From Pseudomonas chlororaphis subsp. chlororaphis (GTDB lineage: Bacteria; Pseudomonadota; Gammaproteobacteria; Pseudomonadales; Pseudomonadaceae), in contig NZ_CP027712.1 in NCBI RefSeq assembly GCF_003945765.1, forward strand, positions 2,728,001 through 2,792,000: DNA of 64,000 nt. The letters run 5' to 3'. The position numbers were made by a program, and so were the translations under genes. Below, one piece after another: positions 46,590 through 55,472 of this stretch. Positions within the stretch are counted from its first letter, which is position 1, and the number at the start of each line of letters is the position of its first letter. Below the pieces are notes generated by a model. The model ran no database searches. It had not been told where the DNA came from and saw only the letters and a list, made by a program, of their open reading frames with translations.

Positions 46590-46773
46590 CTGTAGCCGCT
46601 GGCGCAGCCTGCGATCGAGGACAACGTCCTCGCAAAACCTGCTGACGCGCAGGGAGCTGAAAGACCGCATGCGCCGTGGTTGCGACCACTGCGTGGTCGA
46701 TCGCAGGCTGCGCCAGCGGCTACAGGGCTACAGGGCTACAGGGCTACAGGGCTACAGGGCTACAGGGCTACAT
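46590..46773. repeat. REPIN ending in an expanded 8-base tandem repeat
   Basis: GTAGCCGCTGGCGCAGCCTG at the left and inverted GCAGGCTGCGCCAGCGGCTACAG at the right. The right end is then repeated: GGCTACAG occurs six times plus a partial copy (46718-46772), ending 22 bases before the AAGGAGG ribosome binding site of the next gene. Confidence 0.85.
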
Positions 46774-46800
46774 CGGGTTCTATATAAGGAGGGCTTTGCG

Positions 46801-47859
46801 ATGCGCATTGGTTTGGTGGGTTACGGCCATGGTGGCCGACATTTTCACGCGCCGCTGATTGCCAGCCTGCCCGGCGCGACCTTCGTCGGCGTGGTCACCC
46901 TGTCGGCCGAGCGCCGGCAGCTGCTGGCGGCGGAGCACCCCGGGGTGCGGGCCTTCGACAGCATCGAGCAACTGGTCGCGGCCGGGATCGACGGGTTGGT
47001 GATTTCCACCCCGCTGGAGGGCCGTGCGGCGCTGGTGCTGGAAGCCATCGAGCGCGGTGTCCCGGTGGTCAGCGACAAACCCTTCGCCAGCGACCTCGAA
47101 CAGGCCAAGGCGCTGATCGAGGCCGCGCAAACCCGTCGGGTGCCGCTGAGTGTGTACATGAACCGGCGCTGGGACTCGGACTTCCTCACCCTACGCAAGC
47201 TGATCGCCAGCGGTGCCCTGGGCAGCGTCAGCCGTTTCGAGTCGCGGGTCGAGCGCTATGTGCCGCAGGCCGTGGGCAATACCAGCGGCGGTGGGTTTCT
47301 GCGCGACCTCGGCAGCCATCTGGTGGACCAGGCCTTGCAGCTGTTCGGCCCGGTGACCCGGGTCTACGCCGAGTTGCAGTACGCCCCCCAGGCGCCGACC
47401 TGCGACCACGGGTTTTTCCTCGCCCTGAGCCACGCCAATGGCGTGGTTTCACATGTGTCCGGTAGTTGTCTGCAGAATTGCCAGGGGCCACGGTTCCGGG
47501 TCAGCGGTTCGGCCGGCAGTTATACGGTCGAGGGCCTGGACGGCCAGGAGCAGGCGCTGGTCGCCGGCCTGTCGCCGCAGACCGAGGGCGAGCGCTGGGG
47601 CGTCGAGGAACACCGGCGCTGGGGCTGGTTCGAGCAGGGCGAGATCCGTGAGCGGGTGGCTTCCGAGCGGGGCGACTGGTTGCAGTTCTATAAACAGTGG
47701 CAGGTGGCGCTGCAAGGGCAGGGGCCGCTGCCGGTGACCGCGGCCGAGGCCCTGGCCACCACCCGCGTGCTGGACGCCGCGCGCCTGAGCTGGCGCCAGC
47801 GCCAGGTGGTGGAAATGGCCGATTTCCGGCTGCAGAATGAATTTGGAATAAAATTCTAA
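46801..47859 (+). CDS. Gfo/Idh/MocA-family oxidoreductase, accessory iol gene
   Basis: 352 residues. Rossmann GLVGYGHGGRHFHAPLI at the start, SDKPFASD near 97 (DKP in place of the usual EKP), and GGGFLRDLGSHLVDQAL near 165 with the catalytic region. Related to scyllo-inositol or sugar dehydrogenases. AAGGAGG precedes ATG 46801; the open frame upstream runs through the REP repeat and should not be used. Likely oxidises another inositol isomer or a related polyol. Confidence 0.85.
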   Translation: MRIGLVGYGHGGRHFHAPLIASLPGATFVGVVTLSAERRQLLAAEHPGVRAFDSIEQLVAAGIDGLVISTPLEGRAALVLEAIERGVPVVSDKPFASDLEQAKALIEAAQTRRVPLSVYMNRRWDSDFLTLRKLIASGALGSVSRFESRVERYVPQAVGNTSGGGFLRDLGSHLVDQALQLFGPVTRVYAELQYAPQAPTCDHGFFLALSHANGVVSHVSGSCLQNCQGPRFRVSGSAGSYTVEGLDGQEQALVAGLSPQTEGERWGVEEHRRWGWFEQGEIRERVASERGDWLQFYKQWQVALQGQGPLPVTAAEALATTRVLDAARLSWRQRQVVEMADFRLQNEFGIKF

Positions 47860-47887
47860 AATGAGTTGATATAGAAATTATTTTCTA
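47845..47887. promoter_or_regulatory. candidate IolR-like operators upstream of the ABC importer
   Basis: GGAA-N5-TTCT at 47845-47857 and AGAA-N6-TTCT at 47873-47886 (part of the palindrome TAGAAATTATTTTCTA) in a locally AT-rich stretch. They resemble the GGAA-N6-TTCC site before iolC but diverge in one or two bases, so assignment is tentative. Confidence 0.4.
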
Positions 47888-48001
47888 ATAAAGTCATTTC
47901 CAGGTTGCCGACTAGCAGGGTTTCGCCAGCGTCACGGGCCGATTTCAGATCCGCCTTGAACCGAGTGAAACCCGCCAACAAAAACAAAACAGGTACCGTC
48001 G

Positions 48002-48199
48002 ATGAAAACCTTCAGTTCCGTTGTGCACCTGCTTCGCCGCGCATTGCCGCGCTGGCGTCCACTCTCTAGTCGAACACCTCGCCAAACACCCCGGCATGCC
48101 TCTGTCGTCCAGTCCCTGGTCCGCCTGCTTTGCGTCGAACGCAAGGGCGCGCTGGTGTGCTGCATGCCCGGCGCGCCGATCGTGCGTCTGCCTCACTGA
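48002..48199 (+). CDS. possible 65-residue leader ORF in front of the inositol importer
   Basis: ATG 48002 lies 10 bases after an AGG in the A-rich motif AACAAAAACAAAACAGG (47977-47993), the same type of site found at the iol gene starts. The predicted product is arginine-rich (MKTFSSVVHLLRRALPRWRP...) and has no family resemblance. It ends 54 bases before the binding-protein gene. It may be a translated leader, a relic or chance. Confidence 0.3.
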   Translation: MKTFSSVVHLLRRALPRWRPLSSRTPRQTPRHASVVQSLVRLLCVERKGALVCCMPGAPIVRLPH

Positions 48200-48253
48200 G
48201 TGGTTTCTGCGCCTTATCCATAAAACCTACAAGAATGTGGAGAAAGACCTTTC

Positions 48254-49180
48254 ATGAAGACCAAGACCCGTTTCGCCACGCTTGCCCTGTCCCTGCTGCT
48301 GGGCAGCGGCACGGCGTTCGCCGACCTGAAGATCGGCGTGAGCATGTCGCAGTTCGACGACACCTGGCTGACCTACCTGCGTGAATCCATGGACCAGAAA
48401 GCCAAGTCGCTGCCGGACGGCGTTACGCTGCAGTTCGAGGATGCCCGGGCCGATGTGGTCAAGCAGCTGAGCCAGGTGGAAAGCTTTATCAGCCAGAAGG
48501 TCGACGCCATCGTGGTCAACCCGGTGGACACCGCGGCGACCCGCAAGATCACCGAAGCGGCGGTCAAGGCCGGGATTCCGCTGGTCTACGTCAACCGCCG
48601 GCCGGACGACCTGAACCTGCCCAAGGGCGTGGTCACCGTGGCCTCCAATGACCTGGAGGCCGGGCAGATGCAGATGCAGTACCTGGCCGACAAGATGGGC
48701 GGCAAGGGCGAGGTGGTGATCCTGCTGGGCGACCTGGCGAACAACTCCACCACCAACCGCACCAAGGGCGTCAAGGAAGTGCTGGCCAAGTACCCGGGGA
48801 TCAAGGTCGAGCAGGAACAGACCGGGATCTGGCTGCGGGACAAGGCCATGACCCTGGTCAACGACTGGTTGACCCAGGGCCGCCAGTTCGATGCGGTGGT
48901 GGCCAACAACGATGAAATGGCCATCGGCGCCGCCATGGCGCTGAAACAGGCCGGGGTGGAGAAGGGCAGCGTGCTGATCGCCGGGGTCGACGGCACGCCC
49001 GATGGCCTGCGCGCGGTGCAGAAGGGCGACCTGGCGGTCTCGGTGTTCCAGGATGCCAAGGGCCAGGCCGACGGCTCGATCGACACCGCGGTGAAAATGG
49101 CCAAGCACGAGCCGGTGGAGCAGGCGGTGTGGGTGCCGTATCGCCTGATCACCCCGGAAAACGTCGCCCAGTTCAAATAA
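48254..49180 (+). CDS. inositol/sugar ABC transporter periplasmic binding protein
   Basis: 308 residues with a signal peptide ([13 protein letters not shown], cleavage near residue 23). The mature part is a ribose-type binding fold: [78 protein letters not shown]. By position with iol genes the ligand is probably myo-inositol. First gene of the importer set; long leader upstream. Confidence 0.9.
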   Translation: MKTKTRFATLALSLLLGSGTAFADLKIGVSMSQFDDTWLTYLRESMDQKAKSLPDGVTLQFEDARADVVKQLSQVESFISQKVDAIVVNPVDTAATRKITEAAVKAGIPLVYVNRRPDDLNLPKGVVTVASNDLEAGQMQMQYLADKMGGKGEVVILLGDLANNSTTNRTKGVKEVLAKYPGIKVEQEQTGIWLRDKAMTLVNDWLTQGRQFDAVVANNDEMAIGAAMALKQAGVEKGSVLIAGVDGTPDGLRAVQKGDLAVSVFQDAKGQADGSIDTAVKMAKHEPVEQAVWVPYRLITPENVAQFK

Positions 49181-49265
49181 GCCCGGTTCAAACAGCCCGT
49201 CCGTTCCATCAACAACCATAAGCCGGCGGGGTGGCCCAGCTGCCCCGCGGATGGAGTACCTGATC

Positions 49266-50846
49266 ATGTTCGCTTCAGCGACTGCTTCGAGCATCCCGAC
49301 GGCGGCTATGCAGCCCGCCGCTCAGTCTGCCCAGTCTGTGTCCGAGCAGCAGCCTTACCTGCTGGAAGTCATCAACGTCAGCAAGGGTTTCCCCGGGGTT
49401 GTCGCCCTGTCCGATGTGCAGCTGCGGGTGCGTCCCGGCACGGTGCTGGCGCTGATGGGGGAGAACGGCGCGGGCAAGTCGACCCTGATGAAAATCATCG
49501 CCGGGATCTACCAGCCGGACGCCGGCGAGCTGCGCCTCAAGGGCCAGCGGGTGAATTTCGAGACGCCGCTGGCGGCCTTGCAGGCGGGGATCGCGATGAT
49601 CCACCAGGAACTCAACCTGATGCCGCACATGAGCATCGCCGAGAACATCTGGATCGGCCGCGAGCAGCTCAACGGCCTGCACATGGTCGATCACCGCGAG
49701 ATGCACCGCTGCACCGCACTGCTGCTGGAACGCCTGCGGATCAACCTCGACCCCGAGGAGCAGGTGGGCAACCTGAGCATCGCCGAGCGGCAGATGGTGG
49801 AGATCGCCAAGGCGGTGTCCTACGACTCCGACATCCTGATCATGGACGAGCCGACCTCGGCCATTACCGAGAAAGAGGTGGCGCACCTGTTCTCGATCAT
49901 CGCCGACCTCAAGGCCCAGGGTAAGGGCATCATCTATATCACCCACAAGATGAACGAAGTGTTCGCCATCGCCGATGAAGTGGCGGTGTTCCGCGACGGC
50001 GCCTACATCGGCCTGCAACGGGCCGACAGCATGGACGGCGACAGCCTGATCTCGATGATGGTCGGCCGCGAACTGAGCCAGCTGTTTCCGGTGCGCGAGA
50101 AGCCCATAGGCGAGCTGCTGATGTCGGTGCGCGACCTGCGCCTGGACGGGGTGTTCGAGGGCGTGTCCTTCGACCTGCACGCCGGGGAGATCCTTGGCAT
50201 CGCCGGGCTGATGGGCTCGGGGCGCACCAATGTGGCCGAGACGATTTTCGGCATCACCCCCAGCGACGGCGGCGAGATCCGCCTTGACGGCCAGCCAGTG
50301 CGCATCAGCGATCCGCACATGGCCATCGAGAAGGGGTTTGCCCTGTTGACCGAGGACCGCAAGCTCAGCGGCCTGTTTCCCTGCCTGTCGGTCCTGGAAA
50401 ACATGGAGATGGCGGTGCTGCCGCACTATGCCGGCAACGGTTTCATCCAGCAGAAGGCCCTGCGCGCCCTGTGCGAGGACATGTGCAAGAAGCTGCGGGT
50501 CAAGACCCCGTCGCTGGAGCAGTGCATCGACACCCTGTCGGGCGGCAACCAGCAGAAGGCCTTGCTCGCGCGCTGGCTGATGACCAACCCGCGGGTGCTG
50601 ATCCTCGACGAACCGACCCGTGGCATCGACGTCGGCGCCAAGGCCGAGATCTACCGGCTGATCGCCTACCTCGCCGGCGAAGGCATGGCGGTGATCATGA
50701 TCTCTTCGGAGTTGCCGGAAGTGCTGGGCATGAGCGACCGGGTGATGGTCATGCACGAGGGCGAACTGATGGGCACCCTCGACCGCGGCGAAGCGACCCA
50801 GGAGAAGGTCATGCAACTGGCTTCCGGGATGTCCCTGGTCCACTAG
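49266..50846 (+). CDS. sugar/inositol ABC transporter ATP-binding protein (two ATPase domains)
   Basis: 526 residues. Tandem nucleotide-binding domains as in RbsA/AraG: first Walker [10 protein letters not shown] at about 66, Walker [13 protein letters not shown]; second domain with [14 protein letters not shown] near 423 and [18 protein letters not shown] 49266 is chosen because GGAG lies 9 bases before it; an ATG 15 bases upstream overlaps that site. Energises uptake with the flanking binding protein and permease. Confidence 0.92.
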   Translation: MFASATASSIPTAAMQPAAQSAQSVSEQQPYLLEVINVSKGFPGVVALSDVQLRVRPGTVLALMGENGAGKSTLMKIIAGIYQPDAGELRLKGQRVNFETPLAALQAGIAMIHQELNLMPHMSIAENIWIGREQLNGLHMVDHREMHRCTALLLERLRINLDPEEQVGNLSIAERQMVEIAKAVSYDSDILIMDEPTSAITEKEVAHLFSIIADLKAQGKGIIYITHKMNEVFAIADEVAVFRDGAYIGLQRADSMDGDSLISMMVGRELSQLFPVREKPIGELLMSVRDLRLDGVFEGVSFDLHAGEILGIAGLMGSGRTNVAETIFGITPSDGGEIRLDGQPVRISDPHMAIEKGFALLTEDRKLSGLFPCLSVLENMEMAVLPHYAGNGFIQQKALRALCEDMCKKLRVKTPSLEQCIDTLSGGNQQKALLARWLMTNPRVLILDEPTRGIDVGAKAEIYRLIAYLAGEGMAVIMISSELPEVLGMSDRVMVMHEGELMGTLDRGEATQEKVMQLASGMSLVH

Positions 50847-50916
50847 CCGGCAAACGTATCAAGGCCATCGGCGAGGTGTGTTCGCCGCCGGCCATACAAG
50901 AAGAAGGTGAAGGCTT

Positions 50917-51939
50917 ATGAACGCGATACTGGAAAACAAACCCGCGGCGGCGCCAGCCAGAACGCGCCGGCGCCTGCCCACCGAGCTGAGCATCTTCCTG
51001 GTGCTGATCGGCATCGGCCTGGTGTTCGAGCTGTTCGGCTGGATCGTGCGCGACCAGAGCTTCCTGATGAACTCCCAGCGCCTGGTGCTGATGATCCTCC
51101 AGGTGTCGATCATCGGCCTGCTGGCCATTGGCGTGACTCAGGTGATCATCACCACCGGCATCGACCTGTCGTCCGGCTCGGTGCTGGCGCTGTCGGCGAT
51201 GATCGCCGCCAGCCTGGCGCAGACCTCGGACTTCACCCGCGCGGTGTTCCCGTCGCTGACCGACCTGCCGGTGTGGATCCCGGTGGTGGCCGGGCTGGGG
51301 GTAGGGCTGCTGGCGGGGGCGATCAACGGCAGCATCATTGCCATCACCGGCATCCCGCCCTTTATCGCCACCCTCGGCATGATGGTCTCGGCGCGTGGCC
51401 TGGCGCGCTATTACACCGAAGGCCAGCCGATCAGCATGCTCTCGGATTCCTACACGGCCATCGGCCACGGCGCCATGCCGGTGATCATCTTCCTGGTGGT
51501 GGCGGTGATCTTCCATATCGCCCTGCGCTACACCAAGTACGGCAAGTACACCTATGCCATCGGCGGCAACATGCAGGCGGCGCGGACCTCAGGGATCAAC
51601 GTCAAGCGCCACCTGGTGATCGTCTACAGCATCGCCGGACTGCTGGCGGGGCTGGCCGGGGTGGTGGCCTCGGCGCGGGCGGCGACCGGGCAGGCGGGCA
51701 TGGGCATGTCCTATGAACTGGACGCCATCGCCGCGGCGGTGATCGGCGGCACCAGCCTGGCCGGCGGCGTGGGGCGCATCACCGGCACCGTGATCGGCGC
51801 GCTGATCCTCGGGGTGATGGCCAGCGGGTTCACCTTCGTCGGCGTCGATGCCTATATCCAGGACATCATCAAGGGCCTGATCATCGTGGTGGCGGTGGTC
51901 ATCGACCAGTACCGCAACAAGCGCAAGCTCAAGCGCTGA
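50917..51939 (+). CDS. sugar/inositol ABC transporter permease
   Basis: 340-residue inner-membrane protein of the RbsC/AraH type with eight to ten hydrophobic segments. The cytoplasmic coupling motif is near AAARTSGINVKRHLVIVYSIAGLLAGLAGVV and the family signature TTGIDLSSGSVLALSAMIAA is near residue 72. AAGAAGGTGAAGG lies before ATG 50917. Last gene of the importer; a REPIN and a strong terminator follow. Confidence 0.92.
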   Translation: MNAILENKPAAAPARTRRRLPTELSIFLVLIGIGLVFELFGWIVRDQSFLMNSQRLVLMILQVSIIGLLAIGVTQVIITTGIDLSSGSVLALSAMIAASLAQTSDFTRAVFPSLTDLPVWIPVVAGLGVGLLAGAINGSIIAITGIPPFIATLGMMVSARGLARYYTEGQPISMLSDSYTAIGHGAMPVIIFLVVAVIFHIALRYTKYGKYTYAIGGNMQAARTSGINVKRHLVIVYSIAGLLAGLAGVVASARAATGQAGMGMSYELDAIAAAVIGGTSLAGGVGRITGTVIGALILGVMASGFTFVGVDAYIQDIIKGLIIVVAVVIDQYRNKRKLKR

Positions 51940-51952
51940 CTTCTCTGCTTTC

Positions 51953-52069
51953 TTGTAGGAGCGAACGGGCGGCGATCCGACTTGCTCGCGATGGACGTCA
52001 ACGATAACGCTTAGCATCTGATGCATGCGGCGCCTGGACGTCCATCGCGGGCAAGCCTCGCTCCTACAG
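51953..52069. repeat. REPIN after the importer operon
   Basis: TTGTAGGAGCGAACGGGCGG and the inverted GCGGGCAAGCCTCGCTCCTACAG, with GATGGACGTCAACGATAACG between. Confidence 0.8.
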
Positions 52070-52083
52070 AAGAGCCATACTCC

Positions 52084-52131
52084 ACGGCAGCGGCAGGCCT
52101 TTTTCGGGCCTGCCGCTGCCGTTTGTCTTCT
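52084..52131 (+). terminator. strong terminator at the end of the iol/importer locus
   Basis: 16-base perfect stem (52084-52099 with 52107-52122; ACGGCAGCGGCAGGCC) with a 7-base loop, followed by TTGTCTTC. It ends transcription from the importer genes. Confidence 0.85.
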
Positions 52132-52398
52132 AAAAGACCCCGGGCGATGGAATTTCTTGTTATAAACGCACTCCGATAACCGCCGCCAAAGCCAGCCCTG
52201 GCGGGCTTTCAGGGCTTATCAGACAAATCTGATGTCATTTCAGTTGCTGACGCCTCGAACCGGCCTTAGACTGCCGCCCCTCGTAAATTGAGTGCCGGGT
52301 GGCGCTTGGAATGTATGGCGCCTTTCCGATGCCCCGAAAGGGGGCACGGAAAACAGCTTTAATTCGCCTTAATGCACGTATTTTTTATAGAGAAATCA

Positions 52399-52803
52399 AT
52401 GACAAAGGAAAAGTTGCTGGCCATGCCGGCGGATGACTACATGAACGCCGAGCAGCTGGCTTTTTTCACTGAGCTGTTGCAGGCCATGAAGGTCGAAACC
52501 CACGAGCGCATCGAACAGAACCGAATCGCCATTGAGAGCCTGGACACCCCGGCCGACCCTGCCGACGCGGCTTCCGTAGAGGAAGAGCGGACCTGGCTGG
52601 TCAACGCTATCGACCGCGACCAGCGCATGCTGCCGCAGCTGGAGCAGGCCCTGGGCCGTATCGGCGACGACAGCTTCGGCTGGTGCGACGACAGCGGCGA
52701 GCCGATCGGCCTGAAACGCCTGCTGATCAGCCCGACCACCAAGTACTGCATCGAAGCTCAGGAACGTCACGAGCAGATCGACAAGCACCAGCGTCAGGCC
52801 TGA
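52399..52803 (+). CDS. TraR/DksA family transcription factor with degenerate zinc finger (DksA2-like)
   Basis: 134 residues starting MTKEKLLAMPADDYMN; coiled-coil region about 30-90 with the tip EEERTWLVNAID. The C4 zinc finger is reduced to two cysteines: WCDDSGEP and YCIEAQE (C-x2-S and C-x2-A), the hallmark of zinc-independent DksA2-type paralogues. Such proteins bind RNA polymerase through the secondary channel and work with ppGpp. ATG 52399 chosen over a longer frame. No Zur box is visible upstream; a TTGCTG/TAGACT promoter-like pair lies near 52242-52270. Confidence 0.85.
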   Translation: MTKEKLLAMPADDYMNAEQLAFFTELLQAMKVETHERIEQNRIAIESLDTPADPADAASVEEERTWLVNAIDRDQRMLPQLEQALGRIGDDSFGWCDDSGEPIGLKRLLISPTTKYCIEAQERHEQIDKHQRQA

Positions 52804-52821
52804 TCGCCAAGACTTCTTCCC

Positions 52822-52883
52822 CTCGCGGGCAAGCCCCATCCCAAGGTCGTCGAGACGCCTGGGATCGGAGGCTTGCCCGCGAG
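52822..52883. repeat. long REP-like inverted repeat / terminator after the dksA-like gene
   Basis: CTCGCGGGCAAGCC (52822-52835) and GGCTTGCCCGCGAG (52870-52883), perfect 14-base arms with a 34-base loop, then TCGTTTGTG. May act as the terminator. Confidence 0.7.
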
Positions 52884-53018
52884 TCGTTTGTGGGTGTCTT
52901 TAAAGCCCGCGCATTTCTATTGATCTGCTGCAAAGCTGCGACTAATGGACCATGGATAATGGCTTTTTAGTGGCGTTCAATGCAGGCCAAATAATTAGAA
53001 AAGCGTGGGGTAATCCAG

Positions 53019-54644
53019 ATGACGCAAGACGGATCTTCGCCGGCTGCCATGGCGCAACCGCTGTCAGTAGTCCAAAGCACCCGGCGCTGGCAGGTTCCAA
53101 CCCTGCAAAGCAGCACCTTGCTGCTAGTGCTGTACGTCCTGTCCCAGGGGCTGCTTTCTTTCTACCTCGCCGTGCCGCTGATGCTGCTGATCGTCTGGCT
53201 GCCGCTCTTGCGCAGGTCCAAGGCAGCAGCGCCGGCGAGCAGCGTCGATAACCGCGAGATCGCCGCGCTGACGCGCGACCTGTCCTGCAGCACCAGCCAT
53301 AACGCGCTGTCGGCCGCCGGCGTGGCCTATTCGGTCCGGCAACTGGCCGGGCGGGTGCAGTCGCAGCTGGACTCGGCGGCGCGCATCGTCAGCAGCGCCG
53401 AGGCGATGATCCACACCGAGCAACTGGCCGCGCAGCTCAGCCAGCAGGCCCTGAGCGCCGCCAGCGAAGCCCATCGCAGCAGCGCCGAAGGCAGCACCGT
53501 GCTGGGCGAATCGATCACCCGCATGCACCGCCTCAGCCAAAGCGCCAACGACAGCCGGCAACTGATCGAAGCCCTGAGCCAGCGCAGCGAAGACATCCAG
53601 CGGGTGGCGCTGGTGATCCAGTCGATCGCCAGCCAGACCAACCTGCTGGCGCTGAATGCCGCCATCGAGGCGGCGCGGGCCGGTGAGCATGGCCGCGGGT
53701 TCGCCGTGGTGGCCGATGAAGTGCGCGGCCTGGCCGGGCGCACGGCCACCGCCACCGACGAGGTCGGGGTGATGGTCGGCGATATCCAGCAGCGCACGGC
53801 CCAGGTGGTGGAGCAGATCCGCCAGCTGTCCAGCGACCTGAACACCGGGGTCGAGCAGGTCGAGTCCACCGGCCAGCATCTGCAGAACATCGCCCGGCTG
53901 GCGGCCGGGGTGGAAAGCCAGGTCGGCGAGATCGCCCGCGGCGCCGAGACCAACCGCCAGCAACTGGACAGCCTGTTCCATGCCGTGGAGCAGGTGCGCG
54001 GCGACCTGGCGGTGAGCGACCAGCAGACCCGCCGCCTGGCCGAGGCAGCGGTGCAGATGGAAGGGCAGGCGGAGATCATCAGCGAACGCCTGGCCGAGGT
54101 CGGCCTGGATGACTACCACCAGCGTATCTACGACCTGGCCCAGGAAGGCGCCCGGCGCATCGCCGAGCAGTTCGAGGCGGATCTTGCGGCCAACCGCATC
54201 AGCCTCGACGACCTGTTCGACCGCAGTTACCAGCCGATCGCCAATACCCAGCCGGTGAAATACCAGACCCGCTTCGACCGTTACGCCGATCAGGTGCTGC
54301 CGGCGATCCAGGAGCCGTTGCTGGCGCGTCACGAAGGCCTGGTGTTCGCCATCGCCTGCACGCCCCAGGGCTATGTGCCGACCCACAACCAGGCGTTTTC
54401 CCGGCCGCTGACCGGCGACCCGCAGGTGGATACCCTGCACAACCGCACCAAGCGCAAGTTCGAGGACCGCACCGGCATCCGCTGCGGCAGCCACCAGCAG
54501 CCGCTGTTGCTGCAAACCTACACCCGCGATACCGGCGAGCTGATGCACGATTTGTCGGTGCCGATCAGGGTCAAGGGCCGGCATTGGGGCGGTCTGCGCC
54601 TGGGTTACAAACCGGAACAGGCCGTCGAGGCCGCGCGCGGCTGA
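53019..54644 (+). CDS. methyl-accepting chemotaxis protein with C-terminal cytoplasmic sensor region
   Basis: 541 residues. Two adjacent hydrophobic segments at about 30-66 form a short membrane hairpin with no periplasmic ligand domain. The signalling domain is at about 150-375, with the hairpin tip QTNLLALNAAIEAARAGEHGRGFAVVADEVRGLAGRT. The C-terminal 160 residues (FDRSYQPI...VLPAIQEPLLARHEGLVFAIACTPQGYVPTHN...TGIRCGSH) form an additional sensor-like domain seen at the end of several Pseudomonas chemoreceptors. It would couple to CheA/CheW; the stimulus is unknown. Confidence 0.88.
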   Translation: MTQDGSSPAAMAQPLSVVQSTRRWQVPTLQSSTLLLVLYVLSQGLLSFYLAVPLMLLIVWLPLLRRSKAAAPASSVDNREIAALTRDLSCSTSHNALSAAGVAYSVRQLAGRVQSQLDSAARIVSSAEAMIHTEQLAAQLSQQALSAASEAHRSSAEGSTVLGESITRMHRLSQSANDSRQLIEALSQRSEDIQRVALVIQSIASQTNLLALNAAIEAARAGEHGRGFAVVADEVRGLAGRTATATDEVGVMVGDIQQRTAQVVEQIRQLSSDLNTGVEQVESTGQHLQNIARLAAGVESQVGEIARGAETNRQQLDSLFHAVEQVRGDLAVSDQQTRRLAEAAVQMEGQAEIISERLAEVGLDDYHQRIYDLAQEGARRIAEQFEADLAANRISLDDLFDRSYQPIANTQPVKYQTRFDRYADQVLPAIQEPLLARHEGLVFAIACTPQGYVPTHNQAFSRPLTGDPQVDTLHNRTKRKFEDRTGIRCGSHQQPLLLQTYTRDTGELMHDLSVPIRVKGRHWGGLRLGYKPEQAVEAARG

Positions 54645-54740
54645 GCCCGAGCGGGCTGGTCATTGTTACCGGCCCTGCAACGGAGCTGTGCCAGGGATGG
54701 CTTTTTCCCAGCATGGGAACTCATTAGTATGAGCGACATT

Positions 54741-54760
54741 GTTAGCTAGCTAACTAGTTA
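54741..54760. promoter_or_regulatory. two overlapping palindromes before a small gene
   Basis: GTTAGCTAGCTAAC (54741-54754, perfect) overlaps TAACTAGTTA (54751-54760, perfect), directly before the CCAGGAG ribosome binding site of the next gene. Likely an operator or a fold-back in the leader; the regulator is unknown. Confidence 0.5.
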
Positions 54761-54775
54761 CCAGGAGAAGTCCTC

Positions 54776-54994
54776 ATGCAAAGCAAAGTCGATGTCGCAG
54801 TGATGATTGGTAGCGGTGTACCGGCCACCTTTCGCGCGGTCGGGCTGAATGTGTGCTGGGTCGTGCTGGTCAATGGCGAGCGCCGCGGCGCGCCGTTCGC
54901 CAGCCGCGACGAAGCCCTGGAGTGCCAGGCATCGTGGCTGGCCCAGCTGGCGCGGGACAGGGTCGGGCACCCGCTGTTCAGTCGTTCGGCCTGA
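54776..54994 (+). CDS. small conserved-looking protein, function unknown
   Basis: 72 residues, MQSKVDVAVMIGSGVPATFR, with AGGAG seven bases before the ATG. Central VCWVVLVNGERRGAPFASRDEALECQASWLAQ resembles short DUF-type proteins with a beta-hairpin and a helix. Independent transcription unit with a palindromic leader. No function assigned. Confidence 0.6.
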   Translation: MQSKVDVAVMIGSGVPATFRAVGLNVCWVVLVNGERRGAPFASRDEALECQASWLAQLARDRVGHPLFSRSA

Positions 54995-55014
54995 CGGCGC
55001 AGGCACCCGCGCCT

Positions 55015-55410
55015 TCAGACCTCGCTGCCGATCACCGCGCTTTCGGCCTGGAACAGCGCCACCTGGGCCATCGACAAGGCGCTGCTGGCGGCCTGCGCCT
55101 GGGCCCGGGCGGCGGACAATGCCTGCATGTGCGCGTCGGTTGTACGATGCCGGGCGGCGCTTTGCACCATCGCCAGGTGCTCGTTGGCCTTGCGCAGCCG
55201 TTGCTGCAGTTGTTCGATCTGTTTGCGCAGCAGCTTGATGCGTTTCTTTTTCGCTTCGAGCACGCCGTCGGGCGCGGCATTGGCCGCTCGGGTGATCGCG
55301 GTGCGCAGGTCAAACGGATCGCTCGCCGGGCTTTCGCTGGCCGCCGCGCCGGGCAGGGCGAACTCGGCCAGGGAAGGCAGGCGGGCCGGTGGGTTGAGGT
55401 CGATCATCAT
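55015..55410 (-). CDS. coiled-coil protein, function unknown
   Basis: 131 residues beginning MMIDLNPPARLPSL (start 55410 or one codon later). After a proline-rich N-terminus, residues about 50-120 are a strongly charged coiled coil (AKKKRIKLLRKQIEQLQQRLRKANEHLAMVQ). No signal peptide. The longer frame to 55458 overlaps the promoter area and is less likely. Unknown role; convergent with the 72-residue gene. Confidence 0.6.
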   Translation of the reverse strand: MMIDLNPPARLPSLAEFALPGAAASESPASDPFDLRTAITRAANAAPDGVLEAKKKRIKLLRKQIEQLQQRLRKANEHLAMVQSAARHRTTDAHMQALSAARAQAQAASSALSMAQVALFQAESAVIGSEV

Positions 55411-55472
55411 GGCGCTCTTTATCGGAAGGCTCGCCAATATGTCGGTCGGGCGCGGCAATCCTTTATTGCCGT

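Noticed and set aside
46590..46773. REP plus tandem repeats as a CRISPR array
   Set aside because: The repeat unit is 8 bases without spacers, and no cas genes are present anywhere in the window.
46669..46800. N-terminal extension of the Gfo/Idh/MocA gene through the GGCTACAG repeat
   Set aside because: Would encode repeated REP sequence; AAGGAGG precedes ATG 46801, where the Rossmann motif begins.
52140..52180. TTGTTATAAACG...GATAACCG before the dksA-like gene as a Zur box
   Set aside because: Half-sites do not form the symmetric Zur palindrome and spacing is wrong.
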